The notes: generated by a model from the sequence alone, not told the origin. Shown: positions 1 through 12,411, counted from the stretch's first letter. The stretch is 64,000 nt of DNA from Paratinospora sagittata (GCA_035771175.1 CM069593.1:924461-988460), one strand, 5' to 3'. Numbers and translations are program-made.

Positions 1-1490
1 AGGTTTAGTGCAGTTTCTAGTACCCTAATTTTTCATATCACAGTAAATGAGAGTCAGTGGCTCAGCTGGCAAATGTAGTGCAGTTGAGTAGGATCACCGA
101 AACGGCGTAGCTGCCACTGATTACACCACTTAAATGCATTGAATTGTCAATCCAATATTTGATTGAAACAGGTTTGGAATAACGTGAGAAAGCCGGCTCT
201 GCATGGGTCTAGCTCTATTGGGTTTGGTTGAAATTTCTTAATTAAACTGGGTTGATATTTTGTTATGATCCAAATGAACTTAACGCATGAACACCCTAAT
301 AATAGAAATGACTTCACGGTTGGCACATTTGTGTGTGCGCGCGCGCATAATTGGTTTAACCAAACTTTTCATCGTCTTTTCAACTTGTAAATTTCATTAA
401 GACGTTAAAAGAATGCATCTCAATAATTTAAGAAATTTAGTTTCACGGAGCTGCAAATATTTTCTGAAATTTTCTTTCAATTTTTTTCAAAATTCTTTTT
501 AAGGTGATTGGATAAAATAATTAGGATTGGACCGACCCTAAAACGTGTTAGGTGCTCGTTGGTTGGGCATGAATATATTATCCATACGCATCTATGAATA
601 AACTACGGCGTGATAATTGACATATTATATTTTTGGCTGTATATATATATATAGGCTTGAGTTTTCCATATGAAGTCCCTCAAAAAAGCCTAAAGCATTT
701 CTTTTTTTCTTTTTTTTTGGTTATCAATTTTTTGGCACCCCAGTAGTGTTCTTCTTTCTTTTGGGTAAGACTAATCTTCTAGCTAGGTTCGGGAGTTTGA
801 AGAGTAAAGGCTTTTCTTTCTAACCAAAGATTTGTTAAGGGGGAGCTTGAACCCGTGTAGCAAGTCCTTCAACTTTCCTTGGGGTCAATTTCATGGCCAC
901 CGAACTAATATTTGGTTAGTTTTAAAGTGTGATGGAAGCACATTTCTCATAATGATGACACTGATATTCATTAAATCAAAATGGACCATGAATTACGCCG
1001 CCGTAGGCATACATACATAAATAATAATAGTATGGTAGCCAGCCCATTAAATGTGCCCTCACAACCATTACGAAATTTATTGTAATTAAATAAGGACAAC
1101 TTCCCCATTCACGCCATATATCTACCTATGGTACGTATAATGTTGATATTTCATATGAGTGGTATCTTTCAAAATTTTATTTTATCTATCTATATTTTAG
1201 AGAGTTTGTTATTAGGGGTATTATGTAATTTGACATTTAATTGGTCTATAATTCCTTGATATGGCAAAAATTATATCCACAAGACATGTGGTCTCTATAG
1301 AGCCATCTGTCAAGTTTGAACGACCAACCTATATTTATTGTAACTGTACTAGTTACTACTATCCACTTTCCTCAGTATATTACTCCTCATTATACTACTT
1401 ATCAAATTGTAAAAAACCCATAAGCTTTCTCTTCTCTTAGCACAGCTGTGCAGCTTCTTCATCATTCTGTGATATATCTTTGTGCCGGCC
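1..1490. other. 5' flank of the LTPG gene, no gene seen
   Basis: AT-rich non-coding sequence. No open frame here has recognisable protein features. It holds an alternating GT/GC tract at 331-348 and a TA microsatellite near 643. The last few hundred bases should contain the promoter of the lipid transfer protein gene, but no single TATA box stands out. The pyrimidine-rich stretch at about 1425-1480 is probably 5' untranslated leader. Confidence 0.5.
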
Positions 1491-2834
1491 ATGGCAGTGC
1501 AGCTCTCATATTATAGCATGAGTAGTACTATTCTGAAACTTGTGGTATTGTTGATTATGTTTGTTGGGTTTGTGAAGGCAGATATAACTGAAGATAGAAA
1601 GGAATGCACAAACCAGTTGGTTGGGCTTGCAACATGCTTGCCTTATGTTGGTGGAACAGCCAAGGCACCAACTCCTGACTGCTGCAAAGGTTTGGAACAA
1701 GTGCTTTCTAGTAGTAAGAAGTGCCTTTGCACCCTTATTAAGGATAGAAATGATCCTAGCCTTGGCATCAAGCTCAATTCTACTCTTGCTTTGAACCTCC
1801 CCTCCCTTTGCAAATCTTCTGTCGCTCTTACTGACTGCCCTGGTACGTATACATACAACAGATAATTAAGAAAGATGTATCTAATTGTAATATGATGGTA
1901 GATTTAGCCTTTACAGAATGAAGTAGAGGTAAGGTAAACATAGAGTTGGTGATAAAGATGTGGTTTTGAAATTCAAAGATTTTAGGTTTAACTTTTGTCG
2001 CTGCCTCACTTTAAAAGCCGAGAAGGATTAATGGGCAGGAAAGGGCATAATACATTCTTAAGAGTGTAGTATGGTGATGAAATCGGTTATATAATTAACT
2101 ACGTATCTTTTTAAAAAAAAATAATAATAAAGTAAAGGTAAGGTAATTTTGTAGTTGAATATATAGGTGCATTAATATTAATATACACACATATATATAT
2201 ATATATAGACACACATATGGATATACATATTGTTAGATAATTAAAAAAGATGTTACATGTACTCATAATATAAATGTAGATTTTTAGCCTTCAATAGAAT
2301 GAAGTAGACGAAAGGATTCATGTAATGACTCTATTTAGTTGAGAAAAGACTTTGGTGAGTTTGAGTTTAGTTGTTTATATATTTTTATCAAAGTTCCAAA
2401 GGGTATGTTTTGATTGTAATTGATAGAAAATTATAAATCATATAATTAATTTCTTTCATTTGTGATGATGCATCTAGCCCTTCTACACTTGGCTCCCAAT
2501 TCTACAGAGGCACAAATTTTCTATCAATTTGATAAAAGCTTACATCCAAAGTCTTCACCTCCTGCAGGTAAGATATCATATATTTCTTTCTTTTCTTTTC
2601 TTTTTTCTTTTTTCTTTTTTTTCTTTTTTTTGTTATACATGTTCTATTTCTTAGTCTATATTACAAGTTTCCTGTTCCTAACTGTAATTTTTTTTTTTTT
2701 TTTTTTTTTGGGTAATAGGTAATAATACTGGTAAGGAACCAAGTGCAGATGTGAAGAACGACGGTGGGATTAAAGTATCAATATCAGGGTTTCTACTATT
2801 TTGCGTTACATCACTATTAATCATGTGTATCTAA
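1491..2834 (+). CDS. GPI-anchored non-specific lipid transfer protein (YLS3/LTPG-like)
   Basis: Three exons, 1491-1842, 2478-2567 and 2719-2834, give 185 residues. The join restores the family phrase [13 protein letters not shown], which supports the first intron. Residues of about 8-31 form a hydrophobic signal peptide. The mature part carries the eight-cysteine pattern C-x9-C, CC, CxC, C, C of the LTP fold, which binds acyl lipids in a hydrophobic tunnel. The C-terminus is polar and then ends in a hydrophobic tail (about 167-185), as expected for GPI anchoring at the outer plasma membrane. Members of this family help deliver cuticular wax or suberin lipids; that role is inferred here. An upstream in-frame GTG was rejected because a normal ATG follows three codons later. 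The next gene is a DUF538 gene, the same pairing I recall for Arabidopsis At1g55260/At1g55265. Confidence 0.9.
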
Positions 2835-3085
2835 TAAGATTTAGGTCTCTGTTAAAGTTTAGGGTTTAGAATTTAAGAATTTATTTATTTCTCGTCTTAT
2901 CAAAAATGTTGTACTGCTCTCTCTCTCTTGTTTGACATAATCCCTTTGTCCATGTAAAAAATAAGAGGTATTGAAAATACAATGCATATAAAAAAAATAA
3001 AAAAATAAAAAAGATATCATGAGAAATATTTGGGGCTTCCTGCAATGGGCCAAAGAGGACGTAATCAAATGTTTCAGCACATTAA
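2835..3085. other. 3' flank of the LTPG gene
   Basis: AT-rich sequence after the LTPG stop, presumably 3' untranslated region and spacer. It contains a short CT run near 2917 and an A/T-rich stretch near 2990. No gene is seen. It ends at the TAA target site of the next transposon. Confidence 0.5.
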
Positions 3086-3877
3086 GATTGTGTTTGATAT
3101 CATTTTTAAATTTAATTTTTTGTATTTAAAAATGAAAAAAGTTATGAAAAACTTGTTTGGTTCATTGTGATTTAAAAAATATTTTTAAAAGAAAGTTAAT
3201 AAAATAGGTTGTTTTTAAAAAATATACAAAAATTATTTTTGAGTTTTTTTTTTGGTTGATTTGTAATTAATGAACCCATATAAGTTTTTTTTTACTTGAT
3301 TTGCTTGAAATCTTAGAAAAAATTAAACAAGTTTTCCTTATTTTTAAAATTTTAAAAAATATTTTTTAAATATGATACTAAACACATTTTCAAAAATTAT
3401 AAATCAATTAAAATTAAGATAATATTTTTTGAAGGCAGATGAATAAACCACAAAAAAAAAGTTATTTTTACCACATTTTATTTGTATCACAGAAATTTGA
3501 AGAAATGTTATCTTTGTCATATTGAACTTTTTTAAATACTTTTTTCATAATTTTAAACAAATTTATTTTCTCCAACCCAACCCTATCCTATCCTACAAAT
3601 TTTAAACATATTCTTAAAAATCATAAATCACTACATTCAAAATTTTCAAAATCACTTACTTCATTTCTATTATCTCATCTTGAGCGGAAAAATCGATGGT
3701 TTTGGCGGATTTTATATTATTTTTTCTGACACGAAAAGCGGTTGCGATTCAAAGTTTCGCGAACAAAAATCATTAAATCGATAAGAGATTTGTTGTTAAA
3801 ATGATATGTTTTGGTGTTTTTGTTCGTAAAAAACGTCTTCGGGTGTTTTAAAAAATCACTATGGGAAGAACTGGATC

Positions 3878-3913
3878 GCGATCAGTTTGGACCTGTGATA
3901 CCAAACTGATTGC
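3878..3913. repeat. Inverted repeat (hairpin) inside the Harbinger-like element
   Basis: A 13-base arm at 3878-3890 (GCGATCAGTTTGG) is matched at 12 of 13 positions by its complement at 3901-3913, around a ten-base loop. Looser pairing extends outward on both sides, so the transcript could form a longer imperfect stem. Confidence 0.7.
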
Positions 3914-4028
3914 AGTGGTTCGATCGCAAACGACATAACCTTACGTTTTGGGTTTTGTCATCGCCGACCAAACCGTACAATTTTTTTTAATGTATTTAAA
4001 ACACAAAAAAAAAATAAAAAAATGGATG

Positions 4029-4082
4029 GTTCGGTCATACAAACCGAACCAATAGTTATAAGTTCGGTCTGTATGACCGAAC
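4029..4082. repeat. Nested palindromes with a repeated GGTTCGGTC word
   Basis: GTTCGGTCATACA at 4029-4041 is perfectly complementary to 4070-4082. Each arm is partly self-complementary because GGTTCGGT is followed closely by ACCGAACC. A further copy of the word lies at about 4093. It lies inside the Harbinger-like element. Confidence 0.8.
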
Positions 4083-4342
4083 GGATACATTCTGGTTCGG
4101 TCACGCAAGACTAAACCCACGATGAAATTGAAAAAAAAAACAGGGGCATTTTGGTACAATCACATGAGGATATTATTGAAAATCGAAATTGATGGTTCTT
4201 GTGGTGTAAAGAGTATTTTTTTTGTGATTTATTTAGTTGCCCTTTATATTTTTTTTTTTAAAACTATTTTTAAATTGTATACCAAACACAACCTAAGCAA
4301 CTTATATGGCACACTCCAAAAAGTGGAAGTCTAAGTTGTTCT

Positions 4343-4671
4343 TGTTAGAAATTAACATATATTTATAGTAAACATGATTCATTTGGGAACTTTATAGTGA
4401 ATGTATCTTAATGTGAACATATTTAATAGGTTCATGAATGTCTAGAAGTTAATGAATACATGTGCGTACTTAGGATAGTGTGATCCATTAACTTAGTAGT
4501 TCATGTATGTGAAGATTCATGTACACATTTATTGTATTTGGCTAGGTAGGGTCCTATAAATACCTCATGTATTTCTCATTTTCAAATCAAGCAAAGTGCA
4601 CAAGTTCAAGTCCTTCTTATTCTTCAATATTTTTCTTGTTTAAAGTTTGTGTGCTCACTACGTTTCCAACA
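4343..4671 (+). repeat. Ty1/Copia 5' long terminal repeat
   Basis: The LTR starts TGTTAGAAATT and ends TTTCCAACA, the TG...CA form of plant LTRs, and is 329 bp long. It is followed after three bases by a Copia primer-binding site. A TATA-like stretch (CTATAAATAC) lies at about 4554. No matching 3' LTR was found in the window. Confidence 0.8.
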
Positions 4672-4674
4672 AAG

Positions 4675-4686
4675 TGGTATCAGAGC
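4675..4686 (+). other. Retrotransposon primer-binding site
   Basis: TGGTATCAGAGC matches the 3' end of initiator methionine tRNA in complement and is the standard primer site of plant Copia elements. It sits three bases after the LTR end, as expected. Confidence 0.9.
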
Positions 4687-4688
4687 AA

Positions 4689-5253
4689 TGTTGGTCTCAA
4701 TGGTTTCCAACAACAACATGTTGCAGCCCCAACTTCCCAAGTTCAATGAGAAAAACTATACTCAATGGAGTATTCAGATGAAGGTGTTGTACAAGTCACA
4801 AGACTTGTGGGACATAGTCAAGAATGACTATGTTGAACCAGAAATCAAGTTGGTCTCACCCAACAACAAGGCAACGAGTTAAATGAGAATCGAAAGAAGG
4901 ACAACAAGGCGCTTTACTTCATCTTTCAAGCAGTAGACGAAGCAGTGTTCGAGAGGATTTCCACAACCACTTTAGCAAAGCAAGCATGTGATACTCTCTA
5001 CAATACATACAAGGGAGAAGATAAGGTGAAAATGGTGAGATTACAATCTCTAAGTAGTGAATTTGATACCATACGCATGAAGTACTTAAAAACTGTTGAA
5101 GATTACTTCAATCGGGTCATTGTCAAAGTGAACCAGATGAGGCAAAATGGTGAAAATAGTGAAGATCAAATAGTTGTTAAAAAGATTTTTCACAAAATAA
5201 ATCACAAAAAAAGGTTAATTTCACCACATTCTATTTGTACCACAGAAATCTGA
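4689..5253 (+). pseudogene. Truncated Copia gag remnant
   Basis: The frame opening near 4689 encodes the N-terminal Copia gag signature: LPKFNEKNYTQW, a short spacer, then WDIVKNDY. A one-base loss near 4878 ends this frame at 4882. The next frame continues the gag (UBN2-type) domain with conserved stretches such as KMVRLQSL and a VEDYFNRV region, up to about 5190. The homology then stops abruptly and the sequence turns into a different repeat. No protease, integrase or reverse transcriptase follows, so the element is a 5' fragment with a frameshift and a lost 3' end. Confidence 0.85.
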
Positions 5254-7736
5254 AGAATTACGAATAAGAGGTCATTCGGGCATGGGTCTCGCGCACTCAT
5301 GTTCTTGAATCGATGCTTACCTAAGAGGTGTTTAGGTGCATGGACATGTTATAAGTGACATGCATTGTCTTGATATGACATGAGGTCTTATATTGAACAT
5401 GTATGTAACCTCGTTTACATTCCAGTTGTTTAAACTGTTTTAATGAATCTTGCAATGTTTTTCATAAATGCACATGTATGTAGCCACTTGTAGAAAATAT
5501 TCACTGGGCTTGCTGTAGCTCACCCCTCACTATTATCTTTTTAGGATCGGATAGGAAGAGGAAGGGAAAGGCTTAGCTACGGAGCATTTCTCGAACTCTG
5601 GTTGATGTAGGTGTTAATATTTTTTTACATTTATTTTGATAAATTATACTATGTAACACCTAATACGTATACTTAACACTTAGATAGGTTGTAATACTTG
5701 TTAAGTATTATTTTACACTTTTGATCACTGTGGGCTTAAAAATAAATAAATTATGGCTTATATTTTGGGAATGTAATATTATTTGATTATGTCTATATGT
5801 GTTTATTATTGTGTATTTGAGATTATGAAGTGTATTAGAAAGCTTATTAGAATGTCGTGTATATCAAGAAAGGATATACACGAAGTTTCGTGTCGATCAT
5901 GATATCACGTATCGTGAGTCGATGACATAGTTAAAGCAGTGACGCAAAAACAAGCAAACGGCTTATTCCATGAGCTGCTTTAGGCTTTCACTTTTTTTTT
6001 GTTTTATATTTTATTTTATTTCGACAAAGGCTTTCAAAATCGTTGTGTTATTAAGGTATTGCTAGCAAAATTTTGGTGGGGCTCTAATGACTGAAATATA
6101 GTGTTATTAAAGGAATATCATCTCGTAGGCTTCTTCTTTTTAATGGAAGTTTCTTCTTTTCTTTCAAAGAAACAAAAAATTAATAAAAAAAGGCTGCCGA
6201 AAGTATCATTAATGTTGAGAAATGAGTTTTAAAATGTGGAAAGCATGTTGTACTTTAGTTTTTTTGTTTTTTTTTTTTTTTGTCAAAAGTTATATTCCAT
6301 TTCCAATAAATCTCCAAAGTTACATGTATAACAATATACTAAAGATTAATACAGACACAACATTGAACAAAAAAGCTCACGGAAACGGAAAAAACTCCGA
6401 CAACCTAAGAATCAAGACCCCACAATAAAATACATAAACATCATTACAACAACCACAACAAAATGGCAGAGTCCTCGCAACTACAAGGTAGAAATGAGGT
6501 ACTACGTACTACTACATAGCCTACCTAATCTACATTCTCGCCCCTGCCGCTTGGGATTTCTAAGTAGTAGAGGCGAGGTTTCTCCTTCCTCACATCTCTT
6601 TACTATTTTCTTTGCTAGAAAGTAGCCTTATTTGAGGGTGAGGTGTCTGCGAAGGCAAACTTCAACCAAACTCTAGCCGCTCTTTTAGATCTCTCTGCCA
6701 AACACGATCTTTCCTCACCTACTCGTGAGCTCTGCTGCCAGTTAAGGAGAGTGTCAGAAATGGATAGCGAAGGAGCAAGTCTGTCGATATTCGACAAAGG
6801 TGCCTCCGAAGATGGGGTTCAAGCGTTCGGCGAAAATGTCCAGAGAGAGAGCCTCATGTTGAACTTTAGTTTGATCCTATATTTGATCGATGTTTCAATT
6901 CAAAGTATTTTTTTTGTTGTATTAACTTTGTATTTTATATTTGGTGTATTTTTTAATAGATGTAGTTGCGACTCATGTAAAATCATTGTCGTTTAGTTAA
7001 AAATAGAAACAATTTTTTAATAGTTGGTTAATTATTTAATTATTTTTTAATTTTCGTAAGAAAACTCTTTTCCTAACCTCTTTTGCTAATTAAATATTAA
7101 AAAACAAAATTTTCTTTAAAAAAATCACCAAGTGCGACCTTGTGGTTTCCTGTGTGTAAGTGATTCGTGTGTGCGCTCATGAAGTTTTGATTAAAAGAAA
7201 TCATTAATTTTTTTAAAAAAGAAGAAATCTTCATTTTTTCTAAACAACCAATCACACCTTAGAGTTGGGGTAAAATTTGAATATTAATGTTATTTTTTGA
7301 TAATAATATCTAATTTTTTTTAAATATTAAAATATAATATAATATACATACATTTCAAAACATTCAAGGCGTTAAATATCAATATTAAAAAATAATATTG
7401 ACAGCCTCTATAAAATATTTTTTAAGGGGAATATTCACACCTGTGGGACCCACCAATTTTTACAAATAATTAATGAAACCAAAAGACAAACACACAATCG
7501 AACGGCTTAGAAATTCGATTCCACCAAACATCTTTGACTTTTAAAACCACCACAGCACACATGGAACACAACCATACTCATCAAACACCCCGGACCACCA
7601 AATACATTTATTACATTACACGCCAATAAAACCCCCGACGCCACATCCGTACGCACCAAATCTTCTTGCCTTTGCGACGTTTGCGTCTCCAAAATTTCCT
7701 CATTTTCTTCGTCTGCAACTGCGTTAACCCAACAAA
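5196..7736. other. Repeat-rich spacer before the DUF538 array
   Basis: The start (5196-5260) resembles 3440-3500 inside the Harbinger-like element, sharing a motif near CACATT(T/C)TATTTGTA. The stretch to about 5960 resembles degraded LTR sequence but has no clear ends. A hairpin CGTGTATATC/GATATACACG lies at about 5857-5886. An open frame at 6643-6996 has somewhat higher GC, but its protein matches nothing I know and I do not call it a gene. From 7000 to 7500 the sequence is very AT-rich, with an inverted AATATTA motif. The promoter of the first DUF538 gene must lie near the right end. Confidence 0.45.
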
Positions 7737-9987
7737 ATGCACTCATCCGCTTCTTCTTCTCTTCCGACCATCTTCTCACTGATCCTCTTCTTCTTCTTCT
7801 TCTTCGCTGCGTCTTCATCTGCGTCTTCGACCCCTAAAACCAACAACAGCAACGGAACCCTCACAGTGTACGAAGTGCTATCTGAGTACGGGCTTCCGAG
7901 CGGACTCCTACCTGACTCCGTTAGAAACTACTCGCTCTCCGACGACGGAAGCTTCGTGGTAGAGCTCGACAAGCCCTGTTACGTCCAGTTCGATTATCTC
8001 GTGTATTACGATCGTAAGGTCTCGGGTACGCTCAAATACGGGTCGATCACGCATCTCCAGGGGATTCAGGTGAAGAAGCTGTTTCTGTGGCTCAACGTCG
8101 ACGAGATCAGGATCGATTTGCCGCCGTCCGATTCGATCTACTTTCAGGTCGGATGGATCAACAAGAAGCTCGCTTTGAACCAGTTCCAGACCGTCCATTC
8201 TTGTCGCCGTAACGGGTTCGGGTTCGGGTCGTCTTCCTCTCCTTGCAGAGGTTCTTCTTCTTGGTGGGAGATCTTTAAGGTATATATATTTGGGTTTTTT
8301 TTTTGAAAGATTTTGATTGTGGATTTGAGGTGGAATGTGGTTTTTTTTTTTTTTTTTTGTGCACCGTTTTGGGGGGGTAGAGATTTAGAGTTTTAGAGAA
8401 GAGTGTTTGTGGAGGTGTATAGATGTTAGAGGAGTTCAAGAAGGTGAACATGATGGAAAGTTGAGAGCTTTTTGGGTCTAGAGTGGTGGTCATGTATTGA
8501 TTCAAGTGGGGTCAGTTATGGTCAATTTTTTATTTATTAGATTTTGTATGTTTGGGGGATAAGGGAAATGAATTCTGGTGAATTAGATTTTTCTAGTTCT
8601 TGGATAAGTAAATTGAATTTTGATGAAAGATATAACTACTTGTGAAAAATCTAGATGTCAAGTTATCGCTAGATAGAGTGGATAGGAGGAAGCAGATTCA
8701 CGTGGTTTGACTCTAGGTAGTTTGGAAAATGTTTAGTCGAGTTGAGTAAATTGAATTTTGATGAAAATACTTGGGAAAATAAGCCATGTTTAGATCCAGG
8801 AATTAGTCAAGGTCGTTAGCATTGAGGATGTTGCGAAATAATTGAATTACCAAAGTAGGGAAGCTATAAGACATTTATACTTCTTTCATCAATTGAGAAA
8901 TATAAAACACTGTGATTTGTGTTTGTTTTGCTTCATTTTTCATTTCTTTTAGTAAATTAAGTCTGAAACGTTGGTTGTGTTCTTTGGCTTTCAATGTTTT
9001 AGTTAGTGATCATGAACTCTAAAACCTTTTTCAGAATTTGGATAGATAGCTAATGTGTCGGTAGGTAATAAAGTTGGTTGCTCCTAGTATGGGGATTGGG
9101 GAATAATTATAAAACTTTTACTTGGAAAATATTAACTTTTAAGTTGTTTTCCTTTTGTCGTCTGGCATGTGTTGTTGGGAAAGAATATGGAAGAGAAAAT
9201 ATATTTAATCAGCGAATCACTTCTATTGGCTACTAAAAGGGCGCTGATTTTAAAGTTAAGAAGTTATTGAAATGGGTTTGCATAATTTTACAACTATTTT
9301 GTTTGATTCTACTTTATTCGTCAATTGTTTCAAGTTATACATTTTTTAATGTAATCAACCTCTGCTGTTTGGGTATTCTCTCTGTCTTCTGGTTCTCATG
9401 TTTATCTGTTGCTTCTGCAGTATGTGCTTCCGGTTCTAATCTTTGAGCAAGTATGATTGCTCTAAGATTTTCCACATGTTTTTTGTGCATAAACTTGTTA
9501 CTCAATAATAAGGGTGGACAAACAAAACAATAAAAATTATAAAGATATAAGTTATTCTTTTATACTGAAGCATGAAATAAGAAGCTCTAAGCACAAAAAC
9601 ATTATCTAATATCTGGTTCCACTGCCAATCCATACTGAATTATGCAAGTAGTAGAAGAGAAAAGGATTTCTTCAAATAGAATTTAATTTACCAAAATGAA
9701 CATTTGAGGCATTCATAGTCGATTTTGAATAGAGACTCACTCTTACTGTCACTTCACCTTTTCATTTGTTTGTATTTTCTGGTCCAGTTTTCTTGAGCCT
9801 AGTTTTGTACATCATCAAATGCTCAACAGTGCAATGTGAATCCGCATTCACCTATTTTTTCTACAAGAGCATGAGAATAAAGACCCAATATATATATCTG
9901 TTTTCAAAATTTTTATTGTATGTCATTTGGTGATTGGTGCAGGTTCCAGAACCTTTGAGGGAGATGCAACTCCTAATTACAGAGTAG
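7737..9987 (+). CDS. DUF538 protein 1 (two-exon member)
   Basis: Exons 7737-8279 and 9943-9987 give 195 residues. The first intron base follows a complete codon and the second exon adds VPEPLREMQLLITE. The protein has an N-terminal signal peptide (about 1-27), a low-complexity linker, then the DUF538 domain (about 40-155) with the family landmarks GLPSGLLPDSV, YSLSDDG, CYVQFDYLVYY, KVSGTLKYG, GIQVKKLFLW and a final SC. DUF538 proteins are plant-specific, often secreted, and one member (SVB) affects trichome size; the biochemical function is not settled. A serine/cysteine-rich C-terminal extension ending in WWEIFK sets it apart from its three neighbours. It is the most diverged copy and probably the founder of the array. 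The 1.66 kb intron shows nothing coding. Confidence 0.88.
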
Positions 9988-11901
9988 ATGGATAATAGGC
10001 AGTCATATGTGAGAATCATAGAAGGTGATGTTATATCCAAAACACCTCTCTGAGCTTGGTTCCTTTTATAAGATGAACAGGTCCAAGACCCAGATGGACT
10101 TGGTTATGTTACTTATGTAAAGAAATCAACTTACTTGCCTACTATTTATATTTCAATAAACAATTAGGTGAATCAATGTGTCTTTTGCTTTTAAGTATAT
10201 ATTGAATGAACATTAATGGGCTGTTGTTGTGCTTGGAGGCCTCTCATGACCATGGACTACAAAAAAGAACATTTAGCTAGGATGCTGTTTTGATTAACTA
10301 TGGCTTGCCATGCGCAGCTGAATTGGAACTCCACCCCTACGTAACCAGTCAGACCAGCCTATAATATTAGGACTCTGCATTAGATTTATACTTAAGCAAG
10401 TCACTAAAAGGACCCAAGGGAAAAATATGAGCTCGTGATGGAAATCTTGATTGATGCTATTTGGATGCCTCAACGTAGCATGGACATACATTGTCAGGAC
10501 CAGTATCATTAGGCATCCTGACTGGCTTAGAACCCTGATTTATCCTTAATCTAAGAAATGAGTTGGGTAGCATTGCCTATTGTTTACAATACTGCCTCGG
10601 CTTCTTCAGATTGCTTAATACATGGGTGCCCATGATCTGAGGGTGTCTGGATATAACCGCATTTCTGTCATTCTAAATGCTATCATCGATGTTGAATTTT
10701 TGAACAACAGAAATGAAATCAGTTTAAGACCCTAATAGAGGAACTCAAGAGTATACTCAGTAAGTGTACTCGGAGCTCGAATCCTTTGAATCATGGAGTT
10801 GTTCAATACACGCAGTTTTAAGAGACAAGGGGATCACTTGTGCATGAACACACTTTTCAAGTACATTTCCTTTGAGTCCTCACAGGCTCATAGCATTACC
10901 ATTTAGTTTATATTTGTACCACTAGTTTAAATTTGCAATATAAATGCAAAACTTTTAACAAATATATTGGCATGTCATCTTTTGTTTTATCTACAATCAT
11001 TTTTACCTCTCTTTATGTTTATGTTCCCTTCTTTTATATATATATATGTATATATATATATATTTTTTCTCAACATATAAAATAAAAATAAAAATTAGTT
11101 CATTTATTTAAACTTTCAACTATTGTTTGATTATATAATTTACTGGAAATTTCTTAATATATTATAATAATATGCAAGCTTATACTTGTTTCTTTCTACT
11201 TCTCTTACCCTGACCATCCTCAAAAGTTTTGTAAAATTATTCAAGTTTAAATGAATTATGCCTTTTTTTTTGTTTTTCGCAAAAACTATAAAATAAAATA
11301 AAATGTGTGATTTTGATTTGTCCAATTCCCAATGATAAAGCAGCAAAACCGCATCATTATACTTGCCTTGATGCTTCAAAGTTTTTTTCTCTTCATTATT
11401 ATGCAAGTCATACCTTTCTTCATGCATGCCTTGCAATCAGGTACCCAGTGACGTGATGCAACACAAAAGATAAAGAAAGAATAAATAGAAACATGTGATG
11501 CAACACAAAGGATAAAGAAGTACAAATAGAAATAAATAAGAAGAAGAATACCCCTAATGTTCAAATGTCATATCAAATCATATAAATAAAAAAAAAAAAA
11601 AATGCCATATCACTGATTAAAAAAAATAATCATATTAATGTATGGTATAATATAAAGAAATGAGTTAAGCAGTAATGCTTAACTTCCCAACTTCTCCGGC
11701 TTCTGTCCTTAATTTGTTTTTTATTTTTTTTTGTTGTTGTCCCATCAAATACTGTAAGCACCAAAAACTTCCAACCGGATAAACAAGTCTGAGCGGTCAC
11801 TCCAAGAAAAAAAACGAAGTTGTTTCTCTTATTGTTTTTGTCTTCTTTAAATAATTAAGTTCTCCCTCTGTTTTTCCCAAACTTTTATCACTTCTCTTCC
11901 G
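9988..11901. other. Spacer between DUF538 genes 1 and 2
   Basis: The first 150 bases are probably the 3' untranslated region. A TA microsatellite lies at about 11036-11064. At 11330-11460 the sequence matches spacer at about 13490-13560 and 18365-18455, so the spacer was duplicated along with the genes. At about 11451-11540 a piece of the LTR family seen complete at 13880-14206 occurs, with a short internal tandem repeat (GTGATGCAACACAAA twice). No gene is seen. Confidence 0.5.
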
Positions 11902-12411
11902 ATGGCAATTTCTCAATTCTTCTTCTTCTTCTTCTTCATTCTCATCTCTTTCTCCAAATCTCTGTCCCTCTCTTTCACACACAATGATGCCCTAGAAACC
12001 CTAACCAAACCAACCGTCCACGATCTCTTACCACAGTTCGGCTTCCCAAAGGGTCTTCTTCCAGACGCCGTGAAATCCTACTCGCTCTCCGATACCGGAC
12101 GCTTCGAGGTTGAACTCGAACGCGAGTGTTACGTTCACTTCGACAATCTCGTTTACTACAACGAGAAGATCAGTGGGAAGCTGAGGTACGGAGTGATTTC
12201 GGATGTTTCTGGAATTCAGACGAAGAAGCTATTTATATGGATACCTGTGACCGGGATTGAAGTTGTTGCGAGTGATGGTTTTATTGAGTTTCATGCGGGG
12301 TTTGTGTCGGAGAAGTTGCCGGCGAAGCAGTTTGAGAGGATTCCGACTTGTCGGAGCAAGGCGTGTGGAGGAAGAGATGATGATGATGTTGCGGTTTTGT
12401 CTGAGGAGTAG
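11902..12411 (+). CDS. DUF538 protein 2
   Basis: Single exon, 169 residues. Residues of about 1-25 form a phenylalanine-rich signal peptide. The DUF538 domain follows at about 35-150 with FGFPKGLLPDAVKSYSLSD, CYVHFDNLVYYNEKISGKL, GIQTKKLFIWIPVTGIEV and RIPTCRSKACGGR. The tail is acidic (four aspartates) and ends VLSEE. The protein is likely secreted through the ER. The function of the family is not established. It is closer to copies 3 and 4 than to copy 1, sharing both the coding sequence and about 150 bases of the 3' flank. All family landmarks are intact, so this looks like the best preserved short copy. Confidence 0.88.
   Translation: MAISQFFFFFFFILISFSKSLSLSFTHNDALETLTKPTVHDLLPQFGFPKGLLPDAVKSYSLSDTGRFEVELERECYVHFDNLVYYNEKISGKLRYGVISDVSGIQTKKLFIWIPVTGIEVVASDGFIEFHAGFVSEKLPAKQFERIPTCRSKACGGRDDDDVAVLSEE

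Larger units (their letters stand above)
3086..4293. mobile_element. Non-autonomous PIF/Harbinger-like DNA transposon
   Basis: The left end reads GATTGTGTTTGATAT and the reverse complement of the right end reads GGTTGTGTTTGGTAT, 13 of 15 matching. Both ends are flanked by TAA (3083-3085 and 4294-4296), the three-base target duplication typical of PIF/Harbinger elements. The interior is AT-rich, codes for no transposase, and carries strong inverted repeats at 3878-3913 and 4029-4082. Assignment to the superfamily rests on target site and terminal sequence only. Confidence 0.65.

Noticed and set aside
6643..6996. Open frame of 117 codons with moderate GC in the first half
   Set aside because: The protein resembles nothing I know, the frame has no ATG-context support, and the second half is AT-rich hydrophobic read-through. 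Probably part of a decayed repeat.
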